From assembly GCF_015356825.1 (NCBI RefSeq), contig NZ_JAACYW010000088.1, positions 1-38,206 on the forward strand: DNA of 38,206 nucleotides. The letters run 5' to 3'. Below are positions 15,434 to 23,070 of this stretch, in pieces (the first letter of the stretch is position 1; each line of letters starts with the position of its first letter). Origin of the DNA: Catenulispora rubra. GTDB taxonomy: Bacteria > Actinomycetota > Actinomycetes > Streptomycetales > Catenulisporaceae. The translations under genes were made by a program, and so were the position numbers. The notes below the pieces were generated by a model. The model was not told the origin of the DNA, did no database searches, and was given only the letters and a program-made list of their open reading frames with translations.

Positions 15434-16624
15434 CTACGTGGACAGCCCCGCATCACGCGCCAGCTCCAATACCTTTGGCCTGGAGGTGACCTCGCCGGGG
15501 GCTTCCACATACGCGCGACGAACGGCGGCGGCCACGTCGACGTGGTGGCCCGTCCACTGGCCGTAGAGCCGAGCGACGTCGATCCAGTAGCGCGCACGGC
15601 GCTCAGGGGTTGGAAGCCTCACCGGGTCCAGCGCCCGAGCCGCATTTACCCCGCCCCCGACGTTGCCCAGGGCGTTCTCCATGGACAGCCGGTAAAGCCC
15701 GGCCTGCGCCGGGCCGAAGAACCACATCCCATGTGCCACGTCCGAGGGGAAGCGTGCAGCGATGGACTCCGCCTCGCGCATGTAGTCCTCAGCACGGCCT
15801 GCATCGCCAGCGCTGGCGGCGCTGTATCCGGCGGTCAGGAAGAGGTGCCCGTAGGTGGCGAAATCGTCGGACGTGCGGAGTCCTCCGTCGGCGAGCTTGC
15901 TCGCGGCGTCAGCCGTGATCGTGTAGGCGGTGCGAGAGCGGCCGGAGTGCCGCAGGGTCATGCAGCGGCAGTACTCGGCTTCGGCCTGGGCGAGCCGGTC
16001 GCCAGACTCCGCGGCGGCCGTCGCCGCGCGGTCGGAGGCCAGCAGAGCCAGGTCGTCCTGCTCGGTCTTGATCAGATACTCGGTCGCCAGCGTCCACATG
16101 TCCGTGGTGAGACGCTTGTCGCTCCCTGATACCGCCCGGTCCATCAAGCCCGGCAGACGCTTGCCCAGCGCTGCGTGCTTTCCGAGGCGGAAGTCGTTCT
16201 GAGCCTTGGCGAGCTGCGTGCGCAGCTTCTCAGGCGCCTCGGTGATTCCAGTGGGCCGGAACATCGCGGCCTCAACGGACAGCCCGGCCGTACCCAGCAG
16301 CAGGTCGCGACGATCCAGCACAGGATTCTCCTCGACGGTTTCGGCTGGTTCGATCCTGCCAGCTGAGCGTTGTCTTGGGAGCGATTTCGCCGCTCGCAAC
16401 ACGCCGATCTCAAGTTCCAACACCGCGGCGACGTGCGGCAGCCAGAACCGGCCCGGCACCACTTTGCCCTTCTCCCAGTTACGCCATTCGGAGCGGTCGA
16501 AGGTAGGTCGGATGGTCCGAAGCTCATCGACCACATCACGCTGCGATTTACGCAGCTCACAGCGTCGCGCGAGAATCAGCGCCGCGAGATCACTGTGCGT
16601 GTCCCCTGATTTACCCCCTGCCAT
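15434..16624 (-). CDS. Xre-family regulator of the peptide-ligase cassette
   Basis: A 396-residue protein. The N-terminal domain (about 10-75) is helix-turn-helix-like with SQRDVVDELR and RSEWRNWEKGKVVPGRFWLP. A linker with a hydrophobic stretch (RRDLLLGTAGLSVEAAMF) follows, then a long helical, TPR-like C-terminal half. This is a common actinomycete regulator type. It is divergent from the small peptide gene at 16721, with only 96 bases between the two starts, so a shared control region is likely. Three CCCCTG repeats at 12-base spacing straddle its start codon. It probably regulates itself and the peptide/ligase pair. Confidence 0.86.
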   Translation of the reverse strand: MAGGKSGDTHSDLAALILARRCELRKSQRDVVDELRTIRPTFDRSEWRNWEKGKVVPGRFWLPHVAAVLELEIGVLRAAKSLPRQRSAGRIEPAETVEENPVLDRRDLLLGTAGLSVEAAMFRPTGITEAPEKLRTQLAKAQNDFRLGKHAALGKRLPGLMDRAVSGSDKRLTTDMWTLATEYLIKTEQDDLALLASDRAATAAAESGDRLAQAEAEYCRCMTLRHSGRSRTAYTITADAASKLADGGLRTSDDFATYGHLFLTAGYSAASAGDAGRAEDYMREAESIAARFPSDVAHGMWFFGPAQAGLYRLSMENALGNVGGGVNAARALDPVRLPTPERRARYWIDVARLYGQWTGHHVDVAAAVRRAYVEAPGEVTSRPKVLELARDAGLST

Positions 16625-16632
16625 GTCCCCTG
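16603..16632. repeat. Three CCCCTG direct repeats at exact 12-bp spacing
   Basis: CCCCTG occurs at 16603-16608, 16615-16620 and 16627-16632 (CAGGGG on the coding strand of the Xre gene). The outer two copies are part of TGTCCCCTG. The array overlaps the first codons and the start of the regulator. Regular spacing near one helical turn suggests cooperative binding, most simply by the regulator itself. Confidence 0.55.
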
Positions 16633-16679
16633 TATTCCCTCTCTGCCACCGCAGCTATCGGCAGTTGCATGAGCAATGA

Positions 16680-16699
16680 CGGGGCGACTCCGAGCCCCG
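16680..16699 (+). promoter_or_regulatory. Hairpin in the leader of the small peptide gene
   Basis: CGGGGC (16680-16685) and GCCCCG (16694-16699) form a 6-bp stem with an 8-base loop, ending 21 bases upstream of the ATG at 16721. It leaves the GGGAG ribosome-binding site free. A regulatory role is possible but unproven. Confidence 0.35.
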
Positions 16700-16720
16700 C
16701 TCAGCAGATGGGAGAGCACG

Positions 16721-16867
16721 ATGACCACGGTCACCAAGGCGAGGAAGGCAGCGCTGTTCATCGGGCCGGATCGGCTCCGGGTGCAGAGCCTGGCCGAGTC
16801 GCACGAGTACAAGAAGAAGTCCGGCTCGTCGGACACCGCGCACACGTACGACACCACGGCTCTGTGA
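16721..16867 (+). CDS. 48-residue putative modified-peptide (RiPP) precursor
   Basis: The peptide begins MTTVTKARKAALFIGPDRL and ends SGSSDTAHTYDTTAL. It has a basic, partly hydrophobic N-terminal half that could be a leader and a polar C-terminal half with three Lys, two Glu, two Asp, Ser/Thr, two Tyr and no Cys. ATG 16721 has GGGAG at proper spacing. It ends 21 bases before the start of an asparagine-synthetase-like ligase, the gene order seen where such ligases act on peptides (for example lasso peptides). It lacks the usual lasso leader signature (YxxPxLxxxGxxxxLT), so its class is unknown. Side-chain Lys/Asp/Glu groups are possible substrates for amide formation. That it is translated is inference. 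Confidence 0.6.
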   Translation: MTTVTKARKAALFIGPDRLRVQSLAESHEYKKKSGSSDTAHTYDTTAL

Positions 16868-16888
16868 TCGGGCAGGAGGGCCGCTGAC

Positions 16889-18457
16889 GTGCTGACGTTC
16901 CAGCTCACGCCGTATGCGGACGCCTCCTGGACGCTCGTCGGCGGCGCTTACACCGCCGCCGACGGCGCCAGCCGCGTCACGCCGATCGACCATTCGATGG
17001 TCGAGCACACCGCCTACACCGACGGTCAGCGCGTGCTGATCGTGATCCGGGAGAAGATGACCGGCTGCGTCGCCGCCGTCCCCGGCGTTCACAACATCGG
17101 GCCCTCCCAATTCGACGCGCAAGCCGCCACAGCAGCCGACTGGCCGGGCGATGTGGTCGTGATCAGTACTGCGCCGGATTTGCCGGTCACGGTCACCGCC
17201 GGGGCCGCCCGAACGACTCACCTGTACCTGTCCGCCGGCCCGAGAAGCCTGCACGGATCCTGGGACATGGCCGACCTCAAGGGCTTCGCCGGACGCCTGC
17301 ACGCTGTGGAAGTCGCCCGGCTGTTGGTGTTCCGACCGAGGTATTCGACGCAGACCGTGTTCGAGGGCATCCAGCGGCTCACCGAGCGCGCAACCGCACA
17401 CTTCGGCGGCAGCCTCGTCATCAGCTACCCGCAGCCCGCCCTGCACCACGACCCGCGCGAGTTGGCCGAAGGCGCCGATGTCCTCGGTGCCTTCGTCGAG
17501 CTGTTGCACGAGGCGCTGGACGCTCATCCCTGGGATGCGGAATCCACCGTGTTCCACCTGTCCGGCGGGTTCGACTCCGGGTGCATCGGCACGACCGCGG
17601 CGAAGCGACGCCCTCACAAGGTGCGCACCGCCGCACTGCTGATCGACGGTCCCGGCCGAGCTCAACAGGAACGGCGCCGCGCCGGCATGCGGGACACGCT
17701 TCCGTTCGCCGACGACGACACGACAGTGGACGCAGCGAGACTGCTGCCGCTGGATCCGGAGTGCACGCGGGTGCAGGACAAGCTGATCAGCCCTTACGAG
17801 GAGCCGCTGTTCTATCCGTTCAGCCTGCTCACCAGTGCGCTCGCGGCGAAGGGCGCAACCGCGGTGGTGACTGGTTTGGGAGGCGACGAGCTGGTGGCCC
17901 TATCGCAGGAGGAGGCGCCCCACCTGGATCTGAACCGGATGCCGGTGCTGCCTCCATGGATCGGGCCCGCCGCAGCCACGCTGCTGGAGTACGCCGATGT
18001 CGGCACAGCGCCACCTGCACCGATCAACTCGATGACTCTGCTGGCGCTGGAGTCCACGGCGCCTCCCCTGCTGCGCTCCGGCATCTGGCCGATCCATCCG
18101 TTCGCGTGGCCGGCTCTGGTCGAGTTCGGGGAGCAGCTGCCGTATGACTGGCGCGACTTCAAGCAGTTGCAGCGCCGACTGCTTGAAAGCCTCGGGCTGG
18201 GCATGGAGGTTGTCCGGCCCGTTCATCGGGAGTCGTTCGCCGAGATCGTCGAACGGGCCCTGACCGGTTCCGGCGTCACGCTCCTCGAACGGATGCTCGC
18301 TGACGGCTCGCCGCTGTTCGATGATCGCCTCGTCAACCCGGACGCAGTCTCTGCGGCAGTGAAGCGGATGCAGGACGGGAACTACGCAGAAGGCGAGGAA
18401 TCCAAGCTCCTGGAAGTCGTTCACCTGGACCTGGCGACTCGCGCTTTCCTCAGCTGA
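16889..18457 (+). CDS. Asparagine-synthetase-like ATP-dependent ligase (lasso-cyclase/beta-lactam synthetase type)
   Basis: A 522-residue protein. The C-terminal synthetase domain has the PP-loop SGGFDS at 225-230 and GLGGDE at 329-334, which bind ATP/Mg and adenylate a carboxylate. The N-terminal 160 residues occupy the place of the glutaminase domain, but there is no Cys at position 2, so glutamine-dependent ammonia release is not expected. A SLHGSWDMADL segment there is like lasso-cyclase and beta-lactam-synthetase relatives. The substrate is most simply the peptide encoded just upstream, by intramolecular or intermolecular amide bond formation. GTG 16889 has GGAGGG upstream. Its stop overlaps the stop of the convergent acetyltransferase gene by 8 bases. 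Confidence 0.83.
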   Translation: MLTFQLTPYADASWTLVGGAYTAADGASRVTPIDHSMVEHTAYTDGQRVLIVIREKMTGCVAAVPGVHNIGPSQFDAQAATAADWPGDVVVISTAPDLPVTVTAGAARTTHLYLSAGPRSLHGSWDMADLKGFAGRLHAVEVARLLVFRPRYSTQTVFEGIQRLTERATAHFGGSLVISYPQPALHHDPRELAEGADVLGAFVELLHEALDAHPWDAESTVFHLSGGFDSGCIGTTAAKRRPHKVRTAALLIDGPGRAQQERRRAGMRDTLPFADDDTTVDAARLLPLDPECTRVQDKLISPYEEPLFYPFSLLTSALAAKGATAVVTGLGGDELVALSQEEAPHLDLNRMPVLPPWIGPAAATLLEYADVGTAPPAPINSMTLLALESTAPPLLRSGIWPIHPFAWPALVEFGEQLPYDWRDFKQLQRRLLESLGLGMEVVRPVHRESFAEIVERALTGSGVTLLERMLADGSPLFDDRLVNPDAVSAAVKRMQDGNYAEGEESKLLEVVHLDLATRAFLS

Positions 18458-18989
18458 CCAGCGCCGCCGTGCCCGCCGCGAACATGCGCTCCACCTCCGG
18501 GAGACGCTGGGCGCGACGGGCCATGAGGTAAGCCAGGTTGTTCTTCCGCTGCACCTCGTGGACCAGCTCGAAGCCCTGCGTGGCGTAGTACCTCATGAGA
18601 TCGATCTCGATGGTCCCGCGCCGGACGAACTTCCGACCCTCGCGCGCCGCCTTGTCCACTGCCCACCAAGCGATCAGCGATCCCAGCTTGGCATGCCGCC
18701 ATGACGGGTCCGTGCAGGTCGTGAACAGGTAGAGGCTGTCCTGCGCAGCTTCGTCCGACGTCCAGCCCCAGGCCGGTTTGTCGTCGGCGACGGTCGTGCA
18801 GCCGATGACCCTTTTTTCGGCGGTCAGGACCCACATCGCTGTTCCGTTGACGGCCGCCTGGCCGGCAAGGTCGTCGATCGCTTCCCTCCAGCTCGGCAAG
18901 CCTCGGCTCTCCATCCACTCTGACCGGGCCGCGATCACGGCTGCCACAGCGGATACGTCCTCGGGGCGAGCCCGCCGCATCGCCAACAT
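18450..18989 (-). CDS. GNAT-family N-acetyltransferase
   Basis: A 179-residue acetyl-CoA-dependent acetyltransferase. It starts MRRARPEDVSAVAAVIAAR; motif A is PSWRHAKLGSLIAWWAVDKA, and the C-terminal RYYATQGFELV is the usual GNAT ending. The frame is open further upstream, but GGAGGT sits 6 bases before ATG 18989 and the fold begins there. It lies 3'-to-3' with the ligase gene and behind the APH-like kinase. It may modify or inactivate the cassette's peptide product, as the acetyltransferase of the albusnodin lasso-peptide cluster does; this is inference. Confidence 0.83.
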   Translation of the reverse strand: MLAMRRARPEDVSAVAAVIAARSEWMESRGLPSWREAIDDLAGQAAVNGTAMWVLTAEKRVIGCTTVADDKPAWGWTSDEAAQDSLYLFTTCTDPSWRHAKLGSLIAWWAVDKAAREGRKFVRRGTIEIDLMRYYATQGFELVHEVQRKNNLAYLMARRAQRLPEVERMFAAGTAALVS

Positions 18990-19155
18990 GCGGACACCTC
19001 CATGCGGAAAGACCTGGTCAACAGATGACCCGAGTCTTCCACGCTTCGACGAGCGGCCGTGCCTGGACACGGAAGAATCAAGCCTCGGTCGTCGCCGCTT
19101 GCCTGGCACCAGTCCCCGCCCAGACAGCAGTCATGCGGCGTGCTGCACCAACCGC

Positions 19156-20016
19156 CTAGTAGGGATGCCAACGACGCGGGCGGTCCAGATCGCGGAGATC
19201 AGCCAGCCGCATCGTGAACTCGTCGCTGATGACGGGATCGTCAGCGGCCCTCTGCGCCAGCCAACACACCATGCGGAGCAGCTGGACCGCCGCGATTGTC
19301 GGGAACGCTGGATCGTCGGAGGGGTCTTCGCCGTAGGCGGCACAGAACGCGGCGTACTCGGCTTCCGTGTGCCAACCGAGGTCGCGGTACACGGCCGTGA
19401 TCATCAGGTCCCAGATACGGGGCCCGAGGCAGAAGCCCTCCAGATCTAGCAGGATCGCCTCGTCCTCTGCGGTGAGCAGGATGTTGCCGATGTTCGCATC
19501 ACCGTGAAGCACGACGTCCTGCCGCCCAGCCAGAGCGACCGGGAATTCGACCTCCCGCTGGGCGATCATCGACTCCAGCTCTTCGCGAGCCTCAGCATCG
19601 AGGCCGGGCGAGCCGGCAAGCCGTTGGCGCATGCGGGCGAACGGGTCGAGCTTCGGCAGCGCGAGGTATGGGGGCGGGACCAACGTGTGCAGGTCCCTGA
19701 GGATTTCCGCGAGCCGATCCGGGGCCGTCCACTGGCCGGCTACCGCGTGCCAGAACGTCACCGGGAGCGCACAGGTGGCGTCCGGCTGCACGACATCGAA
19801 CGGACGTTCGACGGATAGACCGGACGAAGTCAGCCACCGCGCAACACGCACTTCCTGCTTAGCCGCCGCATACCGTTCTGCGAAACGGCCGACCTTGGCG
19901 ATCAGGTCTATCGCGTCGTTCCTGAAAACGGCGCGTTCGCCGATCCGGACAGTACGCCAACCATCCTGCGGCAACCCCGCGCAGGACACGGCGTCAGCCA
20001 GCACTTCCTGTGCCAC
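19156..20016 (-). CDS. Aminoglycoside-phosphotransferase-type kinase (APH family)
   Basis: A 286-residue protein of the APH/choline-kinase fold. The catalytic loop HGDANIGN is at 171-178 and the metal-binding Asp is in AILLDLEGF at 191; a Lys at about 41 (LIAKVGRF) is the likely ATP-contact residue. Relatives phosphorylate antibiotics, small alcohols or other hydroxyl groups, so the substrate cannot be told. In this context it may act on the peptide product or give self-protection. GTG 20016 is forced by an in-frame stop shortly upstream; no strong ribosome-binding site is visible. It starts 44 bases after the GNAT-like gene upstream. Confidence 0.85.
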   Translation of the reverse strand: MAQEVLADAVSCAGLPQDGWRTVRIGERAVFRNDAIDLIAKVGRFAERYAAAKQEVRVARWLTSSGLSVERPFDVVQPDATCALPVTFWHAVAGQWTAPDRLAEILRDLHTLVPPPYLALPKLDPFARMRQRLAGSPGLDAEAREELESMIAQREVEFPVALAGRQDVVLHGDANIGNILLTAEDEAILLDLEGFCLGPRIWDLMITAVYRDLGWHTEAEYAAFCAAYGEDPSDDPAFPTIAAVQLLRMVCWLAQRAADDPVISDEFTMRLADLRDLDRPRRWHPY

Positions 20017-20060
20017 CTGGGCGAACAGCGGATCCTCCAGACTCTAGGAGCACTCAAGGA

Positions 20061-20639
20061 TCAGGCTATGGCAGCACGCGTGATCGACTCCGCCTCCGCA
20101 GGCACCGCACCGGGAAGCCGCTCCATCCACGGCCGTTTGGCCGCTTCCTGCCCCGGGCGTACGACGAAGCCGAGCGGTGCGTAGTAGTGGACTGCCAGCC
20201 GGCGGTTGGCGGCGTTCAGCAGCAGTGTGGTCCCGGTCGCGTCCGCTGCGGCCAGGACTGCGGCGATGACGTCGAGCCCACCACCGCGGCCGGTCGGCCA
20301 GGCCCAGAAGCTCGTGATCTTCCAGGTGGACTCATCACCGACCGTCGCCGCGCGGAGGTCGAGCCCGGCGCGCAGGTCAGCGTTGAGAACCACGGTGACC
20401 TTTGACGAGCGTTCCTCCCACAAGAGCGCTCCATACCCGCCGAGCAAGCACGAGACGAAGAGAAACGTCCTCCAGCCGATTCCGCCCTGTCCACGGAAGC
20501 GGATCGGCGTGACGAGCATGTTCACCCAGCGACGCAGCCTGACCCGACCGCCGCAGGGCCCCAGGCGAAGCCCTTTCGCGGCCGCAAGCTGCTGTAAGAA
20601 CCCGTCACCATCCCCGTCTCGGGGGCTCGCACTCGTCAC
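20061..20639 (-). CDS. GNAT-like acetyltransferase, divergent
   Basis: A 192-residue protein. The C-terminal half looks like a GNAT domain: WKITSFWAWPTGRGGGLDVI (CoA-binding motif A with RGGGL), TTLLLNAANRRLAVHYYAPLGFV and a final basic region. The N-terminal 80 residues include a hydrophobic stretch (WRTFLFVSCLLGGYGALLW) that may be an edge strand rather than a membrane segment. Start GTG 20639 is the longest option; later starts are possible (for example near the VNMLVTP segment). It heads a minus-strand run with the kinase and the second acetyltransferase. Confidence 0.62.
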   Translation of the reverse strand: MTSASPRDGDGDGFLQQLAAAKGLRLGPCGGRVRLRRWVNMLVTPIRFRGQGGIGWRTFLFVSCLLGGYGALLWEERSSKVTVVLNADLRAGLDLRAATVGDESTWKITSFWAWPTGRGGGLDVIAAVLAAADATGTTLLLNAANRRLAVHYYAPLGFVVRPGQEAAKRPWMERLPGAVPAEAESITRAAIA

Positions 20640-20720
20640 TCGTCAACGGTAGGGCGCGGCGAGCCGCGAAGCAGGTAACAACCCTCCAGCATCGCACCGC
20701 TGATGGCATAGATCAAAGCC

Positions 20721-20750
20721 TTGTCACCCTGCGGCCAGTAGTTATCCACA
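20721..20750 (+). promoter_or_regulatory. Possible promoter of the winged-helix gene, overlapping a DnaA-box-like site
   Basis: TTGTCA (20721-20726) and TATCCA (20743-20748) are separated by 16 bases and lie about 84 bases upstream of GTG 20832. The -10 overlaps TTATCCACA (20742-20750), which equals the E. coli DnaA-box consensus. A single box may be chance. Confidence 0.35.
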
Positions 20751-20831
20751 GATCGTCTCTGGAGTAGCGATCGACGCCACCACGACGTGCGCCGATGAGA
20801 GCACCTGTCAGAACGACGAAAGAGGTGCCCT

Positions 20832-21365
20832 GTGCCCAGCACGCGCAAAAAGAAGGAAGCTCTGCGGTTCTCGGCCAGTGAGCGGGCGGTGCTGATCGCG
20901 CTCGTCCAGCGTCCCGAGGCGTCAGCAGCGGGCATCGCGGTAGCCGCTCGTCTGTCACTGACCACGACGCTGCGTGCGCTGCGCCGGTTCGAGTCGCTGG
21001 GCGCCGCGGTGTGCTTCAACCGAACGGGTCTCGATGGACGGTCCGTTCGCGCTCTCTGGTCTGCTTCGGCGACGGTGCTCGATCTGGTCGCCAACTCGGG
21101 AGCGTTGCCCATGGCTCGGGCCCTCATCGCGCCCTGTGCGCGCGACAAGGTTCTGACCACCCTCGCACTCCGGCCGGAGCTGACGATCGGCGATATCGAG
21201 TGGGCCACCGCCCTGTCCCGCACGAGCGTTGTCGAGATGCTGGCCGCCCTGGAGAAGCAGGGCATTGTCTGTCGCGTCGAGAGGAGAGGTCCCAGCGGGG
21301 GCCGGGTGGCCGACGGCTGGAAACTGGCGTTGGACGCAGCTGCCGTGCCGCTGTTCGAGCTCTGA
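20832..21365 (+). CDS. Winged-helix DNA-binding protein (tandem HTH)
   Basis: A 177-residue protein with two helix-turn-helix-like units: residues about 14-65 (ERAVLIALVQRPEASAAGIA then RLSLTTTLRALRRFESLG) and about 100-160 (LRPELTIGDIEWATALSRTS then VVEMLAALEKQGIVCRVER). The pattern resembles MarR/ArsR-type winged helices repeated in one chain. No catalytic domain. Start GTG 20832 has an AGAGGTG ribosome-binding site. It is the only plus-strand gene in this part and faces the convergent DUF2637 gene, and may control the small-protein operon or a plasmid function such as copy number. Confidence 0.72.
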   Translation: MPSTRKKKEALRFSASERAVLIALVQRPEASAAGIAVAARLSLTTTLRALRRFESLGAAVCFNRTGLDGRSVRALWSASATVLDLVANSGALPMARALIAPCARDKVLTTLALRPELTIGDIEWATALSRTSVVEMLAALEKQGIVCRVERRGPSGGRVADGWKLALDAAAVPLFEL

Positions 21366-21538
21366 GGCGGAGATGCAGCCCCGGGGCGGAGAGGAGATCC
21401 CGCCAATCCCGGTCGCTGGCCGCTACGTCCCGCCAGCGCGGGCTCACGCGCCGGCGGGCTCGCGCACGCTCGACGGCGCGGACTCACGGCGGCACCGTCA
21501 GCACGGTCGGCACCGTCGCGAGTCCTTCGGGTCGCGGC

Positions 21539-22396
21539 TTATCGCTGCGGTTCTGAGGCTTCCCTATCGATGGCCACTTGCACGTCAGGTGGGTGGCGAG
21601 ACTCAACGAGGGCCCGGACCCGCTTGGCGGTGGACAGCGACACGCCCTCACCGAGGATGAGCGCTGACTCCTCTTGGCCGTCCAGACCGGCGTCCTGGTC
21701 AGTCTGGACGGTCAGTCGTTGCGCCAGCGCATCCCGAAACGCCTTCTCCTTCGGGCGGCGGCCGTGCAGCTCCCGCAGTTCGTCATAGACCGGGCCGCCG
21801 ATCTTGAGCCATGCCTCTTCGCGAGCGGTCAGAACGTCCTCCTGACCGGCCGTATCGTCCACAAAATCGTCCGGTTCTGGTTCCGGGTCTGGATCAGAGG
21901 TGCCGCTCGGCACCTGGAGTCGCCGGTGGGCGGTGACTGCGACCAAAAGGTCGAGCTCTCGATCCGCTACCAGCTGGGGCAGCGAGGCGACAGCCACGAG
22001 GATCAGATCGCGAACGATCGTGGGGATCAGGAAACCGGCCAGCGCTAGGGCGTGGTCGAGGACGTTGCAGCAGACCGTGAGCGCGAGGGCGTAGCGCGCG
22101 GTGCGTTTCGCCTGGTCGCGTGCGGGATGGCCGCCCGGGAGGCGGTAGGCGGTGTAGAGCGCCGAAGCGGCGTACGCGTCCACGGCGAGCGGGAAGAGTT
22201 CGGCCAGCCGGTGCAGGCCTGCTTGGCGTCCGAGATCGGTCAGGACGTCGAAGCTGATCACGGCGATCGCGATCAACGACACCGTCCCGCCGAGCCGGAG
22301 CGCGATCAGGACCGAGCGCGGGGTTTCAATCAGCGGTTCGCCTGAGGGCGTCGCCGGTGCTGGCGCGCGGCGGGTGAAGCGGGCGAGTGGGTTCAC
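21539..22396 (-). CDS. DUF2637 membrane protein
   Basis: A 285-residue protein with a DUF2637-type N-terminal half: four hydrophobic segments between about residues 28 and 150, including SFDVLTDLGRQAGL and LFPLAVDAYAASALYTAYRL. A charged cytoplasmic tail follows (DPDPEPEPDDFVDD and a helical C-terminal part with AKRVRALVESR, possibly helix-turn-helix). DUF2637 proteins are common on actinomycete plasmids and integrative elements, near transfer or spread genes, with unknown function. The frame is open to 22555, but GTG 22396 has GGAGG 5 bases upstream and matches the usual start. It is the last gene of the operon that begins at 25089. Confidence 0.82.
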   Translation of the reverse strand: MNPLARFTRRAPAPATPSGEPLIETPRSVLIALRLGGTVSLIAIAVISFDVLTDLGRQAGLHRLAELFPLAVDAYAASALYTAYRLPGGHPARDQAKRTARYALALTVCCNVLDHALALAGFLIPTIVRDLILVAVASLPQLVADRELDLLVAVTAHRRLQVPSGTSDPDPEPEPDDFVDDTAGQEDVLTAREEAWLKIGGPVYDELRELHGRRPKEKAFRDALAQRLTVQTDQDAGLDGQEESALILGEGVSLSTAKRVRALVESRHPPDVQVAIDREASEPQR

Positions 22397-22442
22397 AGGT
22401 TCCTCCGGCCATTGGTCGTTCTGGACGGTCACGCGGGCGGGA

Positions 22443-22477
22443 TCGGTGGGCCCGACCGGTCTGGCCGGGCCCACCGA
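22443..22477 (-). terminator. Perfect 12-bp stem-loop between the 104-residue and DUF2637 genes
   Basis: TCGGTGGGCCCG (22443-22454) and CGGGCCCACCGA (22466-22477) are exact reverse complements with an 11-base loop. It starts 7 bases after the stop of the upstream gene on the minus strand and ends before the ribosome-binding site of the DUF2637 gene. It lacks a U-tract. It could be a terminator, an attenuator or an mRNA-stability element. Confidence 0.6.
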
Positions 22478-22484
22478 GGAACCG

Positions 22485-22799
22485 CTAGGCGTGCATCCGT
22501 TCGGCAAGCGAGGTGAGGAAGTCCCGGACGATGCCGGCCGCGAACAACGCGTCACGCTTCGACAGCGCCGTCGGCACTGTCATGAGCACGGCACCGCCGC
22601 CGGGCAGAGTGAAGTTCACGCAGCTCTCCGGCACGACGTGAGCCGCTTGCTCGGCAGCGGCGAGCAGAGCGCGCGGAACGGCACCGGGGCCCGGAGCCGA
22701 CGTGGCCGTCGGCTGCTGATCGCGGATCTCGTCCCGGGTGGGCATCGTGTGAACGGAGCCGAGATCTGTCCGCCGCTTCGCCCTCTGGTCAGAGTTCAT
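22485..22799 (-). CDS. Small hypothetical protein
   Basis: A 104-residue protein with a polar N-terminus and a C-terminal half FTLPGGGAVLMTVPTALSKRDALFAAGIVRDFLTSLAERMHA, apparently one beta hairpin followed by helices. Not recognised; no membrane segment or catalytic motif. ATG 22799 is preferred to longer starts because it lies 9 bases inside the end of the upstream gene, the coupling usual here. It belongs to the co-oriented run from 25089 to 21539. Confidence 0.65.
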   Translation of the reverse strand: MNSDQRAKRRTDLGSVHTMPTRDEIRDQQPTATSAPGPGAVPRALLAAAEQAAHVVPESCVNFTLPGGGAVLMTVPTALSKRDALFAAGIVRDFLTSLAERMHA

Positions 22800-23070
22800 C
22801 GTCGCTGCCCTCCTCCGCGTGGGCCGCGTTGCTGACTTCGCAGACTCGGTGGTTGAGGAACACGAACGCGCACGCGATCTGTGCGCGGTCCTTCGTCGGC
22901 ACTCCGGCCTCGGCCAACGCAGCCTGCAGGCGCGTGTTGGCGGCGGTGAGCGCGTCCTGCGTTGCCCGGAACCGTGCGGCGGCGCCGCACAGACCAGCCG
23001 CAGAGCGCACGACTTCGGGCTCACCTTCCAGGTACTTCAGCAGAGCAAGATCAGTCGCGTCCGAGCACAT
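22789..23070 (-). CDS. Small hypothetical protein, probably helical
   Basis: A 93-residue protein, mostly helical (DLALLKYLEGEPEVVRSAAG, AALAEAGVPTKDRAQIACAF) with an acidic C-terminus EEGSDDEL. Not recognised. ATG 23070 overlaps the stop of the upstream gene as ATGA-type coupling and has AAGGG at a reasonable distance. A longer open frame extends to 23826 but would run through the neighbouring gene and is rejected. Confidence 0.65.
   Translation of the reverse strand: MCSDATDLALLKYLEGEPEVVRSAAGLCGAAARFRATQDALTAANTRLQAALAEAGVPTKDRAQIACAFVFLNHRVCEVSNAAHAEEGSDDEL

Noticed and set aside
16721..18457. Standard lasso-peptide cluster
   Set aside because: No B-protein protease or RRE gene nearby and the peptide lacks the normal leader pattern; only the ligase family fits.
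20742..20750. TTATCCACA, identical to the E. coli DnaA-box consensus, as a replication origin
   Set aside because: Only one copy, it overlaps a possible -10 element, and actinomycete boxes usually read TTGTCCACA; an origin needs clusters.
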